A stretch of DNA of 64,000 nucleotides from Daphnia carinata (taxonomy: Eukaryota; Arthropoda; Branchiopoda; Diplostraca; Daphniidae), in the NCBI RefSeq assembly GCF_022539665.2, contig NC_081334.1, forward strand, positions 3,844,001 to 3,908,000, written 5' to 3'. Each line of letters begins with the position of its first letter. Within the stretch, counting starts at the first letter, position 1. Made by a program: the position numbers and the translations under genes. The notes under the pieces are model-generated. The model searched no databases and was not told the origin of the DNA. It saw nothing but the letters and a program-made list of their open reading frames with translations. Shown here in pieces: positions 10,773 through 24,454 of the stretch.

Positions 10773-13060
10773 GACTCGTCAACTACTTTTATTCTTGGGT
10801 TTGCTGTGCTCCTAATAACTCCTTGTTGGCATTTCTTGAAAATGATTGTACCATAAAAATGGCAGCAGTAAGGGGCAACAGCCGAAGAACAGGATGAGAG
10901 TGTCCTTGGATATTAGCTTTGCGTTTCCATCTCGGGGTTTTTCTTGATGGTGAGTGCGCCGGAAACCAAATTCGTGATGCCATGTTTTTCTGTTTATTTC
11001 TTATTTTGAGTGCCCCGTGAAGAAAGAAACAGCGGAGAGGCGATTTCCTCGCGACTTTCACTGAGCACATTAGCAGCATCGCTTGCACCTGTGTCTCTTT
11101 GAGTCGCGATTTCTTTAATAACCGTGCCGTGTCATTCGAAGGTGAAGAGGCGGATTGATAACGACCATAGCCTTTGTTTGAAGTCGTCAACAATCTAAAA
11201 TCCATTAAGCCAACTTTTGTTTCTTCATTTCCCTCCGGAGTGAAATTTGATGGCTAGTTCCCGGTTTTTTTTATTCCGTCGTCATCGACAGCCGTTTCGT
11301 AATTACTATGGTCGCAACTTAATTTCTTTTTTTTTTTTGTCCCCTTTTTTCTTAAAGTATTTTATTTATTTTATATATTAGTTTGCTTCACAAGTTTCCA
11401 GTTGTTTTCGTGCGCGAGAGAGATAGACGGTGTCTCTAAATTGAGGAAGTCACCTCGAAAAAAACAAAAAATGTCAATAAAAGCGGTCAAACAACCCCGA
11501 TACCCCTATGCGGTATCGAACAGAATGATTTTAGTTATATGTTATCCCTCTTACAGTTGTGAGTAATCGCTATCTGGTATCGCTATGAGTACGGGATCGT
11601 TCACCCCTTATCACGCTTACCCCGTTCTTCAGTTTTTATTCATGAACCCGAATGTTAGCAGGTGGTTTTTTATACAGCTGGCTAGAGGTTGGGACGGAAG
11701 GCTTTGAAGATGGCAACTATCCATTTATTTTATAGCAATCCTAAATTGTTTTCTCTAATTTCAACTGGTAATTCCCAATCCGTCATTTGCTGTGAATGTG
11801 CGTTGAACCTACATCTAAATACTGCTTTCCAGGCCAAAATTACTGGGATTGCGTGGTTTTTCCTTCGCAGTTTTATGATCTGCAATATTTGTTGCACGCA
11901 GTAGTTTATAATTGGCAAGTTGTTGCTTCCTTGCTGTTCGTGACTCAATCGCTGGGAAACAAAAATGTAGTCCATCTAAGGTGTCATTTAAAACAATACG
12001 TGCTTGTTTACTTGCGGTGGGAACAACTTTCGCTGTGCTGTAAAGCTGGCTAGTGGAGATAAATCCAAAGAAGATGTCCAAAAATCGAAGAACAGTCTGT
12101 GCAATTTCCGATTCGCATTGTTTACTATAATCACTAGAGCAGCATTAAATAGCTCATTCCATAGTACTTGCTTGTTATGTTTTGTCGTCTGCAATGATCA
12201 GTAAAACAATACTGAAAATGGTTTGGATAAATACGCAATATTGATGTGTTCTACACGACTACCCGCCATTTAACTTCAGTTTTTTTTTAATCTAAGGAGA
12301 AAAAAAAAGTGATTTGGTTCTTTGCAAAGCTGTAAGTAATTATATAAAGGATTTGTAAAAATATGTCTGTTTTGACTGCTAAATTTATTGTTGTATTCAG
12401 TTTCTTTGCACATTATGTTAGAATGCTCATGCATTCTGTCAATGAGAACCTCAGCCTGTGAAATAATTAATAGGTAACATTACTTGTATCGTTTCTTTTA
12501 TAATCTAGTATATATTTTGTAAAATGCCTAATTAAAATTCAACCAGTATTGTGTCATTTGGAAGATGGTTAACTTGTTACTTGGGAAATCTAATGTTGGC
12601 AGATATTTTCCTACTTAAGAAGTACAGTACAGCAAAAATATTTCTAATTTGGAAGTCTGGAATTAACTGCCTCGTGATGTCTTCAGATTTTTTTTTTTTT
12701 AACAAGGGCAATATTGTTGTTTAATGGATCACCTGTAAATATTTTCTTTGGCAAGGAGATTTAATTTGATTGAAACATTTAACCAAATTCCTTGTTTAAA
12801 GCTTCCCTGCTCAATTTTATCAGGAATCATGTAGTTTAATGAAAACAAAATCCATAGTATTTCCATTATTTATTGAATTGCGTAGTATAAGCCCAGAAGC
12901 AATTTCGAGGACGATGTAATAGCTTACAGTGTACGCAAAAAAAAACGGCCATGTCGAAATAAGGTAATATTATTATTTAAAATGTTTTCTATTACATTAC
13001 GATTAATTAGAATTCCAGTTCTCCGGTACTATTCATACTGCGAAGCAGTGTAAACAATGC
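10773..13060. other. Long non-coding spacer
   Basis: About 2.3 kb without a convincing gene. ORFs of 60-140 codons exist on both strands here, but none shows a domain, signal peptide or clean splice partners. The sequence has several poly-T/poly-A runs (for example near 11325 and 12688). Confidence 0.45.
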
Positions 13061-13335
13061 GGCGGTGGCGTTATGGTTAGCGCTCTGTCTTTGCATGTTC
13101 AAAGCCTGAGGTTCGATTCCCGCCTCCGCCAATCTACGGTTGTCCCAACAAACCTCCTCGGGCTATTGGAGCCTTGTGGCACGGGAGTTACATTAATGTG
13201 ACCTATTCCCAGCCAGATCGTAGTAGATTAGTCTTCTCCTTAAATGTGATGAGGACGGTGCCATATTCCATGATTCTGTCGAGCTCCTAGTGGGCGAGGA
13301 TGGCGTGAGGAGACCATGGCACCGACATTTTTAAC
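13061..13335 (+). repeat. tRNA-derived SINE-like element
   Basis: The first 70 bases look like a tRNA: the ends GGCGGTG and CTCCGCC can pair with one mismatch, an A-box-like TGGCGTTATGGTTAGCG lies near the 5' end, and a perfect B box GGTTCGATTCC lies at about 13110-13120. A non-tRNA body continues to about 13335. This head-plus-body design is that of a tRNA-derived SINE with internal RNA polymerase III promoter. The anticodon arm (CTTTG..CAAAG) has a loop of six, so it is not a working tRNA. The 3' limit is approximate. Confidence 0.6.
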
Positions 13336-14165
13336 GCTTAAAATCTGCTTTGTATTGAGAACGTGAAAACGATACACAATTCTGAATTTTCTATTAAATT
13401 AAAGACCGCTTTTCGTATAAATAACACCGTTATCCTGACTTTCAAATGTATTCATAAATCCAGTAATTAATTTAAATTCCCGTATTTTTTGGCAGTGTTA
13501 TGTTAGTCATGGCGGTCTTTTGAATTAAAAAGCAATAAATCTCTTATTGCCTGCTTCGTAAAACCCCTGCTGCTGTAATAAAACATGTGGTGTATAGAAT
13601 CGAGCTGTTTTGTATAATAAGCCATAATCTTTCGCAAGTTCATCATATGGCAAAAGGATGCTTTGGAAAAAGTTGACTGCATAGTGCACGTCTGCTACGT
13701 CATAACGCTACGAAAAATGCAACAACAAATACAAATGTGGTATGGCATTGCCAAAAACAATCCTTAATGCTGAAATTCGCTAAATTTCGTATACAAATTC
13801 ATACAAAAATTAGAATACACGTTTATATTCTTCTAGATATTTCCTAGATTTTTTTTTTTTTTACTGGAAAACACCAGCCATGCCTTCAAGAAGTAGGAAC
13901 AATGAATTAAAATTAAAAATTAAAAAAATTATTCGATGTTGAAAACTTTTATATTTTTTTCTTGATAATAAAGAAAAATCTAAATGCTAAATTTCTTGAT
14001 GACAAATGACACAGGAAAATTGATTTAGATCGTTTGCTGATTTGAGTGGTATTTTTAAAAAAGTGTGTTGAGGGATTTGATAGTTGAACGCCTTGGCTTT
14101 TAGTTGCCTTCCTGCCTACTTGCATTTCTGGTGTCTTTTCTCGTCGTCGATTTCTTTGCTACAAC
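13336..14165. other. AT-rich spacer upstream of RpS11
   Basis: About 830 bp of AT-rich sequence. The last 80 bases or so, with the pyrimidine-rich GTCTTTTCTCGTCG, probably include the RpS11 transcription start: ribosomal protein mRNAs usually begin in a 5' terminal oligopyrimidine tract. No other feature was recognised. Confidence 0.4.
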
Positions 14166-15436
<1,271 letters not shown>

Positions 15437-17031
15437 ACCATTATCTTCTGAGAAAGGATTTCCAATACAGAAAAAAAACTCCGGCTGACTTGATCATTTA
15501 AAAAATCGGTGGATAATGGTTTCATTATTGAATCTTTTAAATTCGAGTACCTCGCGCTGTACGTAAGTAAAGGAAGAAATTTAATGATTCAGTTAGCTTT
15601 TCGCCTCACTTTGCAACGTGTTGGTAATGGAGATTCGTTTCAACCACAAGGAGTTTACCTCCGAGATGGACGTGACAAATTCAATGGAACTTGGCAATTA
15701 GATCAAACGTTTTTTATTTTGATAGCTTTTCTTTCGCAATTAAGGGACCAAATGAAGTGAGATGAATTTTAATCGATGATTTTGTGCAGCCTTCGTTTTT
15801 TAAATCGGCATAACAGTAAGCCAGTAAAAAAAGAAGGGACGTCTGTCGGCTGCAGTTCAAACGCATACCGAATTGTGTAAGTAAATATATATATTAGAAG
15901 TTCATAATAAGTAGAGTAATAAATTGTGATTGTCTCTTCCTATTTAGTTGAACCTACATTTTTTTTCCAAAATCATTAGTAAATATTGAACTTGTTGGCA
16001 ATGCTTAAAATACGAGTCTTCATTTCGCGCTTCGTCTGCTCATTTCCATTGTGTTCATGTTTCGACGAAGGAAAGATGATAAATTTTGGGCATAACCAAT
16101 TCTTCAGGCACTTTGATTAGACTGCTGTTCGCGAAGGAAGTGTTCAGACTATGGATTCGAGGACGAAAGACGGTTGAGAGTAGCATATGTATTATATGTA
16201 CTGAAAATGGAAGGTAGAAGTATTTCAAGCATACTGCCTTGAGAACAACAGTACACAAGGGGTTTTATTTTCGCCGAAAAGGTAAGGTTAGCAAAACGCC
16301 AGTAATCTGGTAAACATTTTCAGTAAATTTCAAAAATTTCAATTGCATCTGTAAAATTCCAGGAGAAACCTATGTAGGGTTTGGATTCTTAAGGCTATCC
16401 TCGTATATCTTTTCTATCACGAGGAGAAAATAAGCACATGCTGATGTATCTCATCCTTGCTTATGGTCCTTCTTGGGGAATGCTCATGAAAGAAAAGATA
16501 TCTGTTTTGTTACATAAATTTAAGACTTAAACTTTGTAATAGTGTATTGTGAAATTTCCAAATGGTAGTGAACTAAATAGTTGTTTGTTAAAAGAATGAA
16601 ACTGTATCATATGCTTGACACCCAAATAATTTAGTTTGTTTTCTTTTTCTAGGTGAATGATTTGGTATTTCAAACGGAAGAGAACAAAAAAAATTACTGC
16701 TCATGTCACTCAAGAGATCTTGACTATCCAGTTGTCCAGACTACCATAGCATGGCTTTTGGAAACCAAGAAAATGTTTTGTTCAAGGTATGCAATTATGT
16801 CTGGGCCTTTTTGAATGAGTCTGTTACGCGATCGGGGATTCCCTAGGATTTAGCCAAAGAGGTTACTTTTAGCCGCCACCGCTTATTTTCTAATAACGGA
16901 AATCAAATTTTTAAACACTAATTTTTTATCCGTTTAAACAAACGAAAGTAGTGTCCAATACTACTAAAATAATTCATTATGCAATTTGACGTTCAAAGTG
17001 CCGTTGTGTTATGTGAATCCGGTTGGGTCGT
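15437..17031. other. Spacer between RpS11 and the lectin pseudogene
   Basis: About 1.6 kb of AT-rich sequence. An 83-codon plus-strand ORF just after RpS11 has no recognisable domain and is probably chance. Nothing else is supported. Confidence 0.45.
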
Positions 17032-17661
17032 CTAAGTCATAGTGGTTGATATTGGGATATCAGTAGTCACCGTGTCTCCAACAGATTCACATATGAACAG
17101 GATATAGGATGGGCGATATTCATTAAACCAGTATGCATTTGGAAAGTTATAATTGATGTAGATATAACTTCCAGTTTGGTTGTTGTTAGGATACCCCACA
17201 TACCAATTTGTGTAACTTATTGGCTGAAAAGGTTGTGCCAGTGTAGTCCACTTCCATCAATCTTTACCTTCTTGGGAATACCTACCGGAAGTCCAATAGT
17301 AGTCGACCGTCAATTCTAAATTTTAATTCCATTAAACAGTTCAAGTTAATTGTCAAGCTAAGAAATACGACAAGCAATAGTGTTTCTTACTTTGTGTAGT
17401 TTTCATGTGCATGTTAATTAACTGGTCTTGTGATTCCACACTGAGCAGTGCCATGCCTTCGCTTCTGCACGTTAGATCTGCACCCTTCCAGTCACGGCGA
17501 CTTTGGCCACTCTGTTATGCAAATCTGAATTTTTAGGAATCAACCGTGAAGCGCATGCTAGTGGTTACTTACAGATGAATCAGTTGAAAAACAGTAGCAT
17601 TTTCCTGCCAATTGCCAACATAGCAAATCAGGATTGCCTTTGAAATAATACTGGCAATTTT
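17032..17661 (-). pseudogene. C-type lectin pseudogene, paralogue of the gene at 19087-19933
   Basis: Three exons, 17573..17661, 17391..17511 and 17032..17315, match exons 2-4 of the intact lectin downstream and keep the same splice phases. Recognisable pieces include a Cys-rich start (KCYCFS), the RDWKGADLTC / MALLSVES helix region and YYWTSGRYSQ. In the last exon an in-frame TGA stands where the intact paralogue has CGA (Arg) before a conserved Trp. The cysteines expected in the long-loop region and near WYPISC of the paralogue are missing. I found no signal-peptide exon above 17661. The intact splice sites with a dead frame point to recent inactivation. Confidence 0.75.
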
Positions 17662-19086
17662 CTGTTGAATAGAAATTCGAATTGAAACGTCACTTTCGTA
17701 CTGCACATTGCGAAGTAGTGTGCAATTAATAATTCCATTCAATTCAAATCATCCAATTCCATGATTTTAAGAAAAACGCTACCACAGTTTCGTTTAGCCT
17801 TTAAATGTAACAGTTACTTTACATTTTGTTTCCCCCATCTCGCTGTACTGGGACGACTTCGGCCCAACAAACAGCAATAGATATGGTCGTAACGAATAGA
17901 TTAAAAGTACTTGTATTCATTTTTTATTTTATTTTTTACAGGTTAAGCACAGCCAATATGCAACTGCTCTGTCCGAAGCCGATGGAGCTTAATTTATATC
18001 AAAAGGCATCAGGAACCCACCATTGCCGGCATCAGCTTCAGAGATTGTCCAATGCAGTAAGACGCAAGCTAAGCAGACTTCATCCCAATAATCTGTAATA
18101 ACGGTTACGTCAAGTGTCCTGTCAATCCAACTAAGATGTGTGGAGAATAGTAATCCAGGTGCGGATTATATGTTGTATTACTTCAGCAGTTCAAAGCAAT
18201 GTAAAAGATTTTTTTAACTTTCTTTTTTTTTTCTCGTCACCGAACGATTAATTCCAGTGTTTCTTATTTTTTCAGAAGGCCTCGGTTGCATGGAGAATCT
18301 CGGAATGTTTGAGGCAACATAGATATTATACTAGCACTGGCTATGATTGTCTATAGAATAAAGGAGCAACCAGTAACGGACCTTTTTTAGGGCTGCCGTG
18401 TCATGCTGTAAACATACGACGGAACAGCTCGAGGTTCGTTACAATTCAAGCTTTCTCTTGCGCCATCTAACCTTTTCTCAGTAGTTTATACATTGATTGC
18501 ATCAGGCGCGAAGTAAGTTATTTAGCCATACACGTCAGCCACTTAAATGTCCTGTTGCAATAATTGTACCACTATTAGCCACCATAAAGCAGACATATCC
18601 AGATCGAAAATTTCCATGTGATAGTCAAACAAAAGAAAAAAAGAAAGATGAGGCGAATTTTGCTGGTCATTTGCACTTTTTGTTTAACTCACCCCACATG
18701 AGCTATGAAAATCGTTGCTTAACAAAGGAATCACAATTCGTTGTCGACGTTGCGTTTAAAGTTTCGGTGAGGTATTGCGCAACGCAAAAAATCACGCAGT
18801 AAAGCTTAAAATCCCAGTAAGCCTCTTAATTTAAAATCAGTTAACTCTACTTGGTTGTCAGCAAATATTCATGCCCCCATTCTGATTATGTCTTTTCTTT
18901 TTAGGCATAGAAAAATTCAGCCCATCCCATGATGAACCGCTTCATCATCAAAAGGGGCATCCAAAGTGGAGAGCGGAACAAAAACTTAGACCTCGTCGGA
19001 AATGGATGTACAAGCTGTGCAATTTCAGGTGAGAATATTTTTATTCATATTTTATATGCTGTTCCTTTCGTACATTGCCTTCCTGC
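17662..19086. other. Spacer between the two lectin copies
   Basis: About 1.4 kb with short ORFs on the plus strand (for example 18497..18802) that lack domains. A possible plus-strand exon near 18930-19030 ends at a GT donor but has no partner. I would not call a gene here. Confidence 0.4.
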
Positions 19087-19933
19087 TTAGTCCAGTGATT
19101 CGCATATGAATCTTTGATAAGATGCAGAAGAACAGGATATTGGGTACCAATATCCGTTGGCATAGTCTCTGTAGAAACTAAGCTGGACGCAATGTCCGGG
19201 CTGGTTATTGGGAGGGTTGTAATCAGAAGGTTGGCCCGTAATCCAATTGGTGTATTCAAATGGCTGAAATGGTTCGTTTGTTGCCCATTCCCATCGCTTA
19301 TAGCCTGTTTGGGAATAGCTACCCGAAGTCCAATAAGTGTAGGGGTATTCTGCCAACTCTGGAATTCATTTCGAAAATCGTGAGAGCGATAAACGATATA
19401 CATTTTGTATTTAGAGACTCACCTGGGTGGGTTTCACGTTGGCTGTGGATTAACAAATCTTTTTGCTCCGTTTCAATGCTGAGCAGGGTCATATTTGCTG
19501 CTTTACATATTTCATCTGCCTGCGTCCAGTTATAAACCTTAAACAAACAGCGAAATTACTACAAAGTTAAAAATTGTAAATATCTGGGCTTTTATATACT
19601 TTGTCTATTACGTCATTGTTGGAAAAGCAAAAACACTTGCTGCCCAAGCTCCAGCAAGGAATGGTCGTGTCGCCTTGTAAATAGGACGGGCAGTATTCTG
19701 AAAACATATTGAATCTATTAGCAGGAGGGCGATTTGATTTTAAAACCATTGTTGCACGTTTGGGCGATTTTAGACGCAAATTAGAAACCGTTGTCCATTC
19801 TATCTGACGAGATGCATTAGCAATTATGTAATACGTTACCTTTAGGTTCACCTTGATTAATTATTGGTAAGCTGCTTGCCAAACAAACAATTATAAAAGC
19901 AGATAGAAACAACTTGACTAGAATTTGCTGCAT
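19087..19933 (-). CDS. Secreted C-type lectin domain protein
   Basis: Four exons, 19840..19933, 19600..19697, 19423..19537 and 19087..19358, join in phase (1, 0, 1) to give 192 residues. A strong signal peptide (MQQILVKLFLSAFIIVCLASS) is followed by a Cys-rich lead (YCPSYLQGDTTIPCWSLGSK, then CFCFS) and the C-type lectin fold: WTQADEICKAANMTLLSIET, a WTSGSYS strand, then GHCVQLSF, WYPISCSSAS and RFICESLD at the end. The four core cysteines are present. Canonical EPN/QPD sugar-specificity triplets are not obvious, so sugar binding is uncertain. Such secreted lectins often act in immunity or cuticle/gut recognition; here that is only inference. Confidence 0.88.
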
Positions 19934-21165
19934 TGTTTAAGTGTTTTGGTATTCCAAATGGTGGACATTTTTTTGACTGTGTCTTATCGCAATCAGTTTT
20001 TAACCGATTGTCCGATTGGTCAGTCACGATGGAATTGAGGGTAGCCACGATAAAGCATGCGAAGAAACTCGTTTGATTTTCAATAATATTGTCAAAATTT
20101 GCTTTGTCCTTGTTTCCTTGTCCGCGATTCAACCAAGTGGGAACTGAGCGTTGTTTTCATTTCTTTTTTCATACTATTAGATAATTCTGTCTACGAAGAG
20201 GTGAGGCACGTTGTTTATTTATCTTCTTTTCTTTGCATAATCAGATGCAAGAAGTAGATGAAGTGGTCATACAGTGGCTTTAAGAGTTTTTCTATTGTAA
20301 TGGATTAACCTGTATTTATTTCACACTAAATATTTTCTTTGTTTGTTATTTTTTAAAATCTATTGCAGGGACATTATCCAACATTGGCTAACGTGACGAT
20401 AATCAGGCTACAAAAACTCACGTAGCCGTCTGGCAATAAAATCGTCCAAATCTGCGTCCCTGCCAATGAACAAGATTATCAGAAACACCGCCATGGTATG
20501 TGCTTACAAATAGTTTTCCTTTTTCAGTTATGTCATGCAGTTGTGATTGCAAGGTGGCTTGATTGATTTGTCCCGTCATACGTAATGCCAAATTATTTGT
20601 GGAATGTAGTCTTTTGATAGGAGTGCGTGACATAAATCTCGATCTAAAAGGGGCGTTTCCATTCAGGTAACAAGCATGTTCACGCCAAGAAAAATGGTTG
20701 TATATGAAACTGTTTTTAGTTGAATCTGCATTCTAGCTGCTTTGTATATAATGTAGATTGAGTAAAACGGGAGCTTGTACTTTTGGTTTGCGGAATACTA
20801 GCATATAGCCAGAGTCTGCTTGATAACGTAAAAATCTTTTGGCGATGATCTAGTTGTTGAGCGCATGATGTTGGTGATACATAGAATTCCAAGAGCTTGT
20901 CTTAAGAGTATAGCGAACCATATTTGGGCACATTTACAAGTTCAAATGGCTGTTTTCATTTCACATTTTAAAGTTTACGATAGTTGATCAAAAAAGCTCT
21001 TGAGCGATAAACCGCATTTTCATGCCCTTGTACAATTAACCTTATGCGATACCTTTTAAGCACTATGGACGTAGTAGATGTTGTGTTTATATATTTACAC
21101 CAATGTATACATTGTCACGACAAAGAATATTGGATATGTTTTTTAATTTCTCAATTTATATTATT
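19934..21165. other. Spacer between lectin and cuticle genes
   Basis: About 1.2 kb with no supported gene. Short ORFs on the minus strand (19857..20132, 20418..20633) lack domains or signal peptides. Confidence 0.45.
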
Positions 21166-21816
21166 TTAATAGATCTTGTAGCCCTTTCCGTTGAAGGGAA
21201 TGTGTACTGGTGCGACGGGGAGAACGTATTCGTGGACGGGGGCAACTGGGAGTTCGTAGACGTGGACGGGAGCAACGGGCAAGTGGTCACCCTTGGGTTG
21301 GAAACCGGCCTCATCGGCAGCCCAGGTCAAAGTAAGTTTCTCGCCTTCGGGAGAGATCCAGTAGGAAGATCCTTTGTTGGTGTTGCCATAGACGACTTCT
21401 CCATCCGATTCTTTTCCATAAGAATCGTAGGTAACTCCTTGGAATTTCTTCTGGACCTGGGATTCTTCGCGGGTGGTGTAGTCGGACTGAGCATAGCTGT
21501 AAGTTGAAATTCATTTTTTAAAAAATCATTTAGATCATACTTAGCAAGAGAATTATGGATGTTATCTTACCTCCATTGGCTGCTGCCATCGATGTTGCGC
21601 TCATCGGATTGGCTGGTGACGGTGATGTCGTCGTATTTGTTATCCTTGTAGCTTGGTGCAGAGTAGCCTGATGCAGGGTAGTTTGGGGCTTTGTACTCCG
21701 GCTTGTAGCTAGCAGCGGCAGCGACGGCCAAGACAGCGGCGATGATAAACTGTTAAAAAATTTTACATTTAATTTCAAATACTGTAAGGTTTGATAGATT
21801 GTCTTACCAGCTTCAT
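21166..21816 (-). CDS. RR-1-type cuticular protein (copy A)
   Basis: Structural chitin-binding protein of the arthropod exoskeleton. Exons 21808..21816 (MKL only), 21571..21749 and 21166..21496 give 172 residues. The intron after three codons, inside the signal peptide, is the classic arrangement of cuticle genes. Signal FIIAAVLAVAAAA, then a Tyr/Pro/Ser-rich spacer (YKAPNYPASGYSAPSYK), then the Rebers-Riddiford chitin-binding domain (SYWISPEGEKLTLTWAADE, AGFQPKGDHLPVAP) and a tail of LPVAPVH repeats. It is the mirror-image partner of copy B and nearly the same protein. Confidence 0.93.
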
Positions 21817-21842
21817 GTTGTAGTCGGTTGAATTGCTGGAAC

Positions 21843-21880
21843 AACTGATACTTTTGAATCTTAACGTCTGGGCTTATATA
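21843..21880 (-). promoter_or_regulatory. TATA box and initiator of cuticle gene A
   Basis: On the minus strand TATATAAG lies at about 21873-21880 and a TCAGTT arthropod-type initiator at 21843-21848, roughly 30 bp apart, the normal TATA-to-start distance. The 5' UTR would be about 30 bp. Strong TATA/Inr promoters are usual for stage-specific cuticle genes. Confidence 0.7.
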
Positions 21881-22679
21881 GTCGGGTGAAGGGTGTAGAA
21901 GAACTTACCTGACCCAATTGAATAGGAAAGATAGTACGCGTTTGGGCGTCGTGCAAGACAAGACTAGACTCTCACTTTTTGTTTTCTTTTGTGAAACCCC
22001 ATTCGAGATGTTTTTTCGGCTCATTGGAAAACACTGGTGAAGTCACACTATTTTTGCCAAAAGAAAACAGCGTTTTGACGTTCATTTGATCATCCTTCTC
22101 CCGAAAGCTACGCGTTTTGCATATATTAATTTGGAAATTAGATTGAACATCTGTTGGTGAAATTAATGCGAAAGCTGCCAAGCGTCTTCATACAATATAT
22201 TCAGGTCTATAGCTTTCTGTCGATTAAACATCTTTTCTAAAGAAATTAACCTAGATGTGTGTTTTTATATTTTGTTTTTACCTCGAAGTTGATTCATTGA
22301 TGTAGCGAAACGTAAATAGTAAAGAGCAGTTGGGAGCAAACATTGCGCGGATCTTGAGAAATGTCATAAATCATATTTTGTGTAATAAATCTCGTTATAA
22401 TTGTTTATGACAGAAACTTGAAAGTAGATAACTAGAGTCTTTCCTTCACATGCCTTTCGCCCTTAGCAATCACTGCATCAAAAAAAAAACTAGTGATACA
22501 GTCAAGGTTTTAGAATAGAAATGTCGGTTAACCACCGAAAGAGAGTGAAATGGCCATGGATGTCAAAACTGGGTCAACAAACGCTAAAATATTGAGACGG
22601 CACTCCCTGGGCTGTCTACATAAACTCGATTGAAGCAAATCCAAAGCATCACTTGTTCCATCCATCCACTGAAATCAAC
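21881..22679. promoter_or_regulatory. Divergent spacer of the cuticle gene pair
   Basis: About 800 bp between the two head-to-head cuticle genes. Copy A has a clear TATA/Inr. On the copy B side only a weak TATA-like TACATAAAC near 22617 is seen, about 63 bp before the ATG. Any shared moulting control is inference. Confidence 0.4.
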
Positions 22680-23361
22680 ATGAAGCTGGTAAGAAAACTA
22701 AATTTCAATTGTTTTCAACACATTAGTTATTTGACGGGAGAAAAAAACATATCCAATTTCTGTTCATAGTTCGTCGTAGCCGCTCTTCTGGCCGTTGCCA
22801 TCGCTGCCCCGTCCAGCTACAAACCGGAATACAAAGCCCCTAGCTACCCTACACCGAGCTATTCCGCACCTGGCTATAACAAGGATAATAAATACGGTGA
22901 AATCACCGTCACTAACCAATCTGATGAACGAAATCTCGATGGCAGCAGCCAATTCAGGTAAAAGCTATTTTCTATTTACCCCCAAGAATATCGCTTAAGC
23001 ATTAGTAAAATTTTTAAAACAAACTATGTGATTTTATAGCTATGCCCAATCCGACTACACTACCCGTGAAGAATCTCAAGTACAAAAGAAGATGCAAGGA
23101 GTCACCTACGACTCGTATGGAAAAGAATCGTATGGTGAAGTCCTTGCCAACACCAACAAAGGATCTTCCTACTGGATCTCCCCCGAAGGCCAAAAGTTCA
23201 CTTTGACCTGGGTTGCTGATGAGGCCGGTTTCCAACCCAAGGGTGACCATTTGCCCGTTGCCCCCGTCCACGTCTACGAGCTCCCAGTTGCCCCCGTCCA
23301 TGAGTATGAACTTCCTGTAGCTCCTGCTCTACCTTACTCTCGCACTGGACCCGGATACTAA
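22680..23361 (+). CDS. RR-1-type cuticular protein (copy B)
   Basis: Exons 22680..22688 (MKL), 22770..22957 and 23040..23361 give 172 residues, with the same intron positions and phases as copy A. Signal FVVAALLAVAIAA, Tyr/Pro-rich spacer, chitin-binding RR domain (SYWISPEGQKFTLTWVADE, AGFQPKGDHLPVAP) and a tail with ELPVAPVH repeats ending RTGPGY. The two copies are arranged head to head, which implies an inverted duplication; their proteins differ mainly in the spacer and last 20 residues. Confidence 0.93.
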
Positions 23362-24454
23362 TTCCCCATTTTCAGTTGAAGATCATAAGAAATCGTATTT
23401 ACGACAGGAAACTTACGTCTTGTAATTTATAAATGTCAAATTATATATTAATATCTTTTTACGTGGTTCAGCTTTGGCTTGGTGTGTGCACGAGGCATAT
23501 TTCCATGTTTCATTGCGAGATGTAGAGCTATTCCGACTACTCAGTTTCTCAACGCCTCAAACCAAGAAAGTTGAGGGGATGTTCCCTTTGTTGGAAAGAT
23601 CTTTAGTAGATGATGTCAAGAGAATTGTTACTAATTTCACGTAGTAATGAAAGGAATGGTATTAGTCCTAAATATGAAAAAGTCATAAGTTGGAAACACG
23701 TAATTTGTAGAGCTCTTCTCGATTTTTATTTAAAAAAACAAGATTTCAACTTCCTTTATGCAGTCATCAAAATCAATGGCCGCCAAAGAACCTCTTCGTG
23801 GAAGCCTGACCACTTGGTCAATCTTCGAGAAAGTCTTTAGTTGCATATCTGAAAAAGTATATCGATATTATCAGAGAAATTCGTCCTCGTTGTTTATGGG
23901 GAAAAATAGCTAAATGTTTTATGCATTTTCAGTAAAAAGAAAAGCAAAAAGAAATGTTTTCTGAAAATCTTGCAACGTATTTCTTTTTAGACATCATCCT
24001 TGCCTAGTTTCGCCGATCACACGTAGCAGCTTGCCGACTGCCTTCTTCACTAGCATTAATCTTTGACCTCGGGGTTTTGACTTTTTTGGCGTTTGATCTT
24101 CGCGCTTCTCAAGGTATTCTGGGAAGGGAAAAATAAATTTATGTACCAGTATAAAATGTTGACACAATTTAAATTTGCTAGGAAACTATTTCATGACCGT
24201 AGGAGCACATGGCTCAGAAGTATCATCGGAATTGCACACGAAACGAGGCTTTTTTATGCGTCCGTACAACATAGTGCAATTCTAGTGGTTTACACAGATA
24301 TGGGTTTACAGCAATATGTGACTATTGATGGGTGAGTCAATGGAAGAACCTGATCTTTAAAAACTTTTGAGATGAATAAAATATGTTTTCTTACCTGCAG
24401 TGACAGGTGAAAGTCAAGATATTACAACGCCAGGTAATGTAATACCAGGTTTTG
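23362..24454. other. Spacer with a duplicated 3' flank
   Basis: About 1.1 kb. The segment 23487..23590, downstream of cuticle copy B, resembles 26290..26390 downstream of the broken copy C (shared GATGTAGAGC, TTCTCAACGC and ACCAAGAAAG), so the duplication included the flank. No gene was recognised. Confidence 0.5.

Noticed and set aside
10789-11205. 138-codon minus-strand ORF starting MDFRLLTTSNK
   Set aside because: Low-complexity basic composition, no domain or signal peptide, and no clean exon neighbours; in an AT/GC-mixed spacer where such ORFs occur by chance.
13061-13131. Functional tRNA gene
   Set aside because: Acceptor stem has a mismatch, the anticodon loop has six bases, and a SINE-like body follows directly.
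15509-15760. 83-codon plus-strand ORF after RpS11
   Set aside because: Lies in the presumed RpS11 3' flank, with no domain and no homologue that I recognise.
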